A stretch of 64,000 nucleotides of DNA. Origin: Brachypodium distachyon. Its lineage: Eukaryota > Streptophyta > Magnoliopsida > Poales > Poaceae. The translations under genes and the position numbers were made by a program. Below the pieces are notes generated by a model that did not search any database, was not told the origin of the DNA, and was given only the letters and a program-made list of their open reading frames with translations. The stretch is taken from the NCBI RefSeq assembly GCF_000005505.3, contig NC_016133.3, positions 50,743,237 to 50,807,236 on the forward strand, given 5' to 3'. Of the stretch, positions 60,701-64,000 are shown in pieces (position 1 is the stretch's first letter; each line of letters begins with the position of its first letter).

Positions 60701-61169
60701 ATGAAATTACCCGATGAGCCCATAACCAGCACATCAACTTCGCTGTGTCTCGCTGTTTCCATCACTATATTCAAGCCCAAGTGATTTCATACTTATGTAG
60801 GGATGACGATTTTTCTTGAACGTGATGCAAAAGACATGAGCAATTTTCAGATCCTTTTTCTTTGTCGTGAAAGGCAGGAGCTCTGCCATGCAATATTAGA
60901 AGGAGAAAACCAAGCATATGTACAAGCGACCGAGGTCAAATGAAGCCAAGAAATTGAAAGCGAAGGAGAAAAACATTCCGCCCCCCCGGACCAAACACAG
61001 TTGACCGACAGGGCAGAGGAAAAACCAGAGGACAGCAAGAACCTCACGGCACGGTCACGGGGTGGAAGGCAAGCCTATGAGAGTCTCGCATTCCAACACA
61101 TTCATCAGTGATGCTCATGCACAACACAAGATGGTGAGGTAATACTTCTACACATTTAGTATTCAGCTC
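57723..61169. other. Long intergenic stretch, no firm gene
   Basis: At 57840-59200 nothing is recognised. A minus-strand exon-like piece at 59719-59600 has a good acceptor (TTTGCAG) and ends in TGA, but no partner exon was found. At 60840-61050 purine-rich sequence resembles LINE debris. No gene is annotated. Confidence 0.45.
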
Positions 61170-61172
61170 TTA

Positions 61173-61332
61173 GGCTGTGTTTGGCATTGCGGTGGGTTCT
61201 CATAATCCTGTTTTTTCACCTGCTTTTCACTATTTTGGCTAACCAATTTTCCCCTACTTTCGTGTGTATTTTTTCACAGCAGATTATAAAATAAGTTCAG
61301 CGCAACACAGTTCAGCAATGCCAAACTGAGCC
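61173..61332. mobile_element. Tourist-type MITE with TTA duplication
   Basis: 160 bp. The ends GGCTGTGTTTGGCATTGC and, inverted, GGCTCAGTTTGGCATTGC match at 16 of 18 positions. TTA is duplicated at 61170-61172 and 61333-61335, as in PIF/Harbinger-mobilised elements. Confidence 0.85.
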
Positions 61333-61335
61333 TTA

Positions 61336-63540
61336 GGCTCTTACCCTACAAGTTTTGCAAGTCCAATCCTCTATTCTGGCCATTTTTGGGCTATTAACGA
61401 ACTGTGTAAGCAAACAAATAACTTTGTTGTAGATAAGCTGGCAACTTCCCAGAAACCTCCATCGAATTGTGTTGCTAGATTAGTTTCTACAAACCTTTCC
61501 GACATGAATGAATCCAAACGCCCTTTTGGGGGCAATATATTTGTGGATACTAGGTGGTAGATATTTGACACTAGAAACTTATAATGTTTCTTTGTTCCAG
61601 ATCAGGGATATATGCAGATGAGTTGGCATTGTGCAAATGAATCCATGTGCGAAGAAATAGATCAGAATGGGAGTTGTTAACCCTATAATGTCAATGCATA
61701 AATAAATAAATTTTACCATCAGTAAAACCTATATATCTATGTAATCCATTTTCATCCATTCTGCATACAACTAATAACCAAAGCAGTCCCACATATATCA
61801 TGTTCCAGGTTAGAACAATAGGAACATTAAAAAATTGTCCATGCTACATGAAGAAAAGGAATTCACATGTGGACTGCACACTTGTATTATATGCCATCTG
61901 ATCTCATCTAATGCCAGAAATTAGAAATATAATGCAATTTGAACAGGTGACTAGGTTATCTTGCAAATCCAAGAACATGGATTCTGACAATATTGATTGG
62001 TAAAGAAATATTCCGTATACAAGGGTTTAGTTTATAAGGTACGGTATCGTTGTGAAATATTTCTCTTAAAAGGATATTGATGTATGTGGTATTTTGCATT
62101 ATTGTTCAGCGTGGAAGTATGAGCTCATATAAACAACTCATGATATTATTCTGAACATTTCTCTGTATAGAACACTGAGAACTGTTGAAGAACGGAAGAT
62201 CCTAAAATCTAAGATTACCACTATGTTAGTACCCTAAAACAGGCCAAATACCCTGTTTAAGAGTTTTAACAGTTTATTCATTCTACAAGTCACAAGTTGT
62301 GCTTTAGGAACTTATTCCAATATAATGTTATTGTAATAAGGTACTCCAGGATTCAGCACAACGTAAATCATCAGAATTCGGACAAAATATAGTCATTCAA
62401 GTTCAACTTTTTTTTAGAGCAACAGGGCATAAGCCCCCGTTCCATTACTGAGAATGAAACAACACAGAGTCAACGTTACAGGCCCAGCGTTTTAAAGCTT
62501 ACAGCTACTACTGTAGCAAGCATAAAGGATTAGCAAACATTCTGAAAAGAACAAAATCAGTCTTATTTCTGCTACCATTTCAGAATAGCAACCACGCCTC
62601 GCAGCAGCGTAAGGACTATTGAGGTATTCACAGACTATTAAGAACAAACTATGTACAGCACGCTAGTTTTATGAAGGAGAAGGGACCAAAAGAAAAACTC
62701 TCCTAATTCTGGTGTCTGTTGTCCTAGGTCTCGGCCAACTCGGGCTTTGATGCCGGTCGCTTGATGACAATGATCGTGTTTTTCTTTTACTTTTTGTTAG
62801 GCTGTCACCATTGGCGAGTGGAGAGGGTCAGTTCTCCTCTGTTTGAGAGTGGAGTCCGCATTGATGTGTTTGTGCACTTGTGAGTTGTAAGACTTTCTAT
62901 TGTAGTTTCAGAAACTGCCACTGATTGGTGGCATTGTGATTGTGGACCTGCAGTGCCATATAGGCGCTTTATTCTTCTAACACAAAAAGAATTGTGTGTT
63001 CAAGCAAAAAAAAAAACTTCCGTACACAGCGTTGTACTCCAAATGCTTATCTTAATGCCAACAGGAAGATACCAAATTCCTAAAAGAAAATATGTTATCG
63101 TAATTATAAAATAGCCTAGATTCAGTAGGCCAAGGATGCCTCCTAGTACCAACAATAAGACTATACCTTTTTTTTGCGAAAAATAAGACTATACCAATCA
63201 GATAAAGGAAAGTTCTTGAAACAATTAGTAAGATAAGTATCAAGCATAGGCAGCAAGCCAGCAAGGAAAAACAAAACTCGTCACTATGATAAGTTTATTA
63301 ACTATGGACCATCATCCGAACAATTCCCCACATCTGAAAAATTATAGATGTTGAAGAGGAGGAAGAAGAGCACAGCAGCAAGCAAATAAATAACCTGCTT
63401 GCCATGCGCCACTAGTTCCTATCCTCTTCAGCCTTCATCGCTCTCAGCCTCTCACCGCACACCCGGAACAATATACACAAGCCTACACTGCGGCCATTAT
63501 TATATAAGAAAGTCGCTCCGCTTACTTGGTCATGTACAGG
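61336..63540. other. Intergenic with LINE-like 3' fragments
   Basis: At 62408-62500 poly(T) precedes AGAGCAACAGGGCATAAGCC, a minus-oriented retroposon 3' end. At about 62720-63013 a plus-oriented segment ends in (A)11, suggesting another LINE 3' end. The part nearest 63540 is the 3'UTR of the reductase gene. No protein gene is supported. Confidence 0.45.
63154..63195. repeat. Micro-insertion of poly(T) with 14-bp duplication
   Basis: AATAAGACTATACC is repeated exactly at 63154-63167 and 63182-63195. Fourteen bases (eight T then GCGAAA) lie between. It looks like a target-site duplication around a retroposon reduced to its tail. Confidence 0.65.
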
Positions 63541-63552
63541 TACCGGCCGGTC

Positions 63553-63996
63553 TCATTCGTCCCCTATGAACTCGAACTCGTCCTCCCGGAGGTGGACGAA
63601 GAGCTTGACCGGCTTGGGCTGGCCCTCGACGCTGACCTGGAACTCCACCTTGAAGGGGAAGTTGGCGGTGATGCGCTTCCCTTTCCAGACGCCCACGTAC
63701 TGCTTGATGACGCCCTCCATGCCCTGGATGTCTAGGTCGGGCGCCTTCACGACGTGATAGACGCGGAGGGGAGCCGTGACGCGCACGCGCTTGCCGACCT
63801 TTGGCGCGTGCTCTGCCTCCTCTTCGGCCACGTCGGGCGACGACGACGATACGTCGCTGGTGAGGGAGACCTGGCGCGCGGTGCGGAGGCGCGAGGCGCG
63901 GGGCAGCGGCCCGAGGCCGCGGCCGGCCGTGGAGGCGGGGCAAGGGAGGCGGCGGAGGAAGAGGACAGAGGAGGTGGAAGTGGAGGGAGGCGCCAT
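63553..63996 (-). CDS. FTRV: Ferredoxin-thioredoxin reductase, variable chain
   Basis: A single exon of 147 residues starting MAPPSTSTSS. Residues 1 to about 50 are a chloroplast transit peptide (serine, arginine and alanine rich, few acidic residues). The mature domain from about residue 65 (VGKRVRVTAPLRVYHVVK, MEGVIKQYVGVWKGKRITAN, PFKVEFQV) is the SH3-like beta barrel of the variable subunit. It pairs with the catalytic Fe-S subunit so that light-reduced ferredoxin can reduce thioredoxins, activating Calvin-cycle enzymes in the stroma. Cysteines are not needed in this subunit. The C terminus is acidic (REDEFEFIGDE). The ATG is 5 bases from the window end, so the promoter is outside. Length is normal for the family. 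Confidence 0.95.
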   Translation of the reverse strand: MAPPSTSTSSVLFLRRLPCPASTAGRGLGPLPRASRLRTARQVSLTSDVSSSSPDVAEEEAEHAPKVGKRVRVTAPLRVYHVVKAPDLDIQGMEGVIKQYVGVWKGKRITANFPFKVEFQVSVEGQPKPVKLFVHLREDEFEFIGDE

Positions 63997-64000
63997 GGTC

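Overview
The window is plant nuclear DNA, almost certainly from a grass (Poaceae). It has GC-rich first exons, many short GT-AG introns, a wall-associated-kinase-type receptor, nuclear tRNA genes, and a dense load of grass-type transposons: Stowaway and Tourist MITEs, Helitrons, and Gypsy and Copia LTR elements. The recurrent Stowaway ends (CTCCCTCCGTTCCTAAATA type) suggest a Pooideae genome such as Brachypodium or a relative; this is inference.

Layout. 1-6 kb: a tRNA-Ala gene, then a transposon-rich stretch with a Helitron, small MITEs and tiny retroposed inserts. 6.0-6.3 kb: a small conserved plant protein (minus). 12.2-15.1 kb: an 11-exon BRO1-domain gene (plus). 16.3-19.6 kb: a 10-exon zinc alcohol-dehydrogenase-like gene (minus). 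20.3-26.9 kb: a 10-exon DUF639 membrane protein gene (minus). 28.4-44.3 kb: a minus-strand gene for a predicted organellar/DNA-binding-type protein. Its last intron appears to hold a 13.1-kb Ty3/Gypsy element, its central exon seems tandemly duplicated, and a solo LTR lies about 80 bp upstream of its start. 48.0-50.8 kb: a 3-exon WAK-like receptor kinase (minus). 51.0-54.5 kb: a probable Helitron containing an 892-bp tandem duplication. 54.8 kb: tRNA-Thr. 55.8-57.7 kb: a 2-exon At1g65710-like basic/serine-rich protein (minus). 57.7-63.5 kb: mostly non-coding with MITEs and retroposon debris. 63.55-64.0 kb: the intronless ferredoxin-thioredoxin reductase variable chain gene (minus).

The most unusual object is the Gypsy element at 28526-41666. 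It has two 850-bp LTRs and an apparent 5-bp target duplication with one mismatch. Its minus-strand gag-pol carries two RNase H domains, a Tat-lineage trait, and is badly broken. On the opposite strand it carries a separate gene with its own TATA box, a 5'UTR intron and two coding introns, giving 752 codons with a single stop. In addition, a Ty1/Copia gag-RT segment sits inside its gag, in the same reading frame as the gag N terminus. Thus two superfamilies and both strands are combined in one element, lodged in a host intron.

Exon structures for five multi-exon genes (BRO1, ADH-like, DUF639, WAK-like, At1g65710-like) were joined by hand from GT-AG sites and frame continuity. Each sums to a whole number of codons. 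The genes look like unrelated housekeeping or signalling loci rather than a functional cluster.
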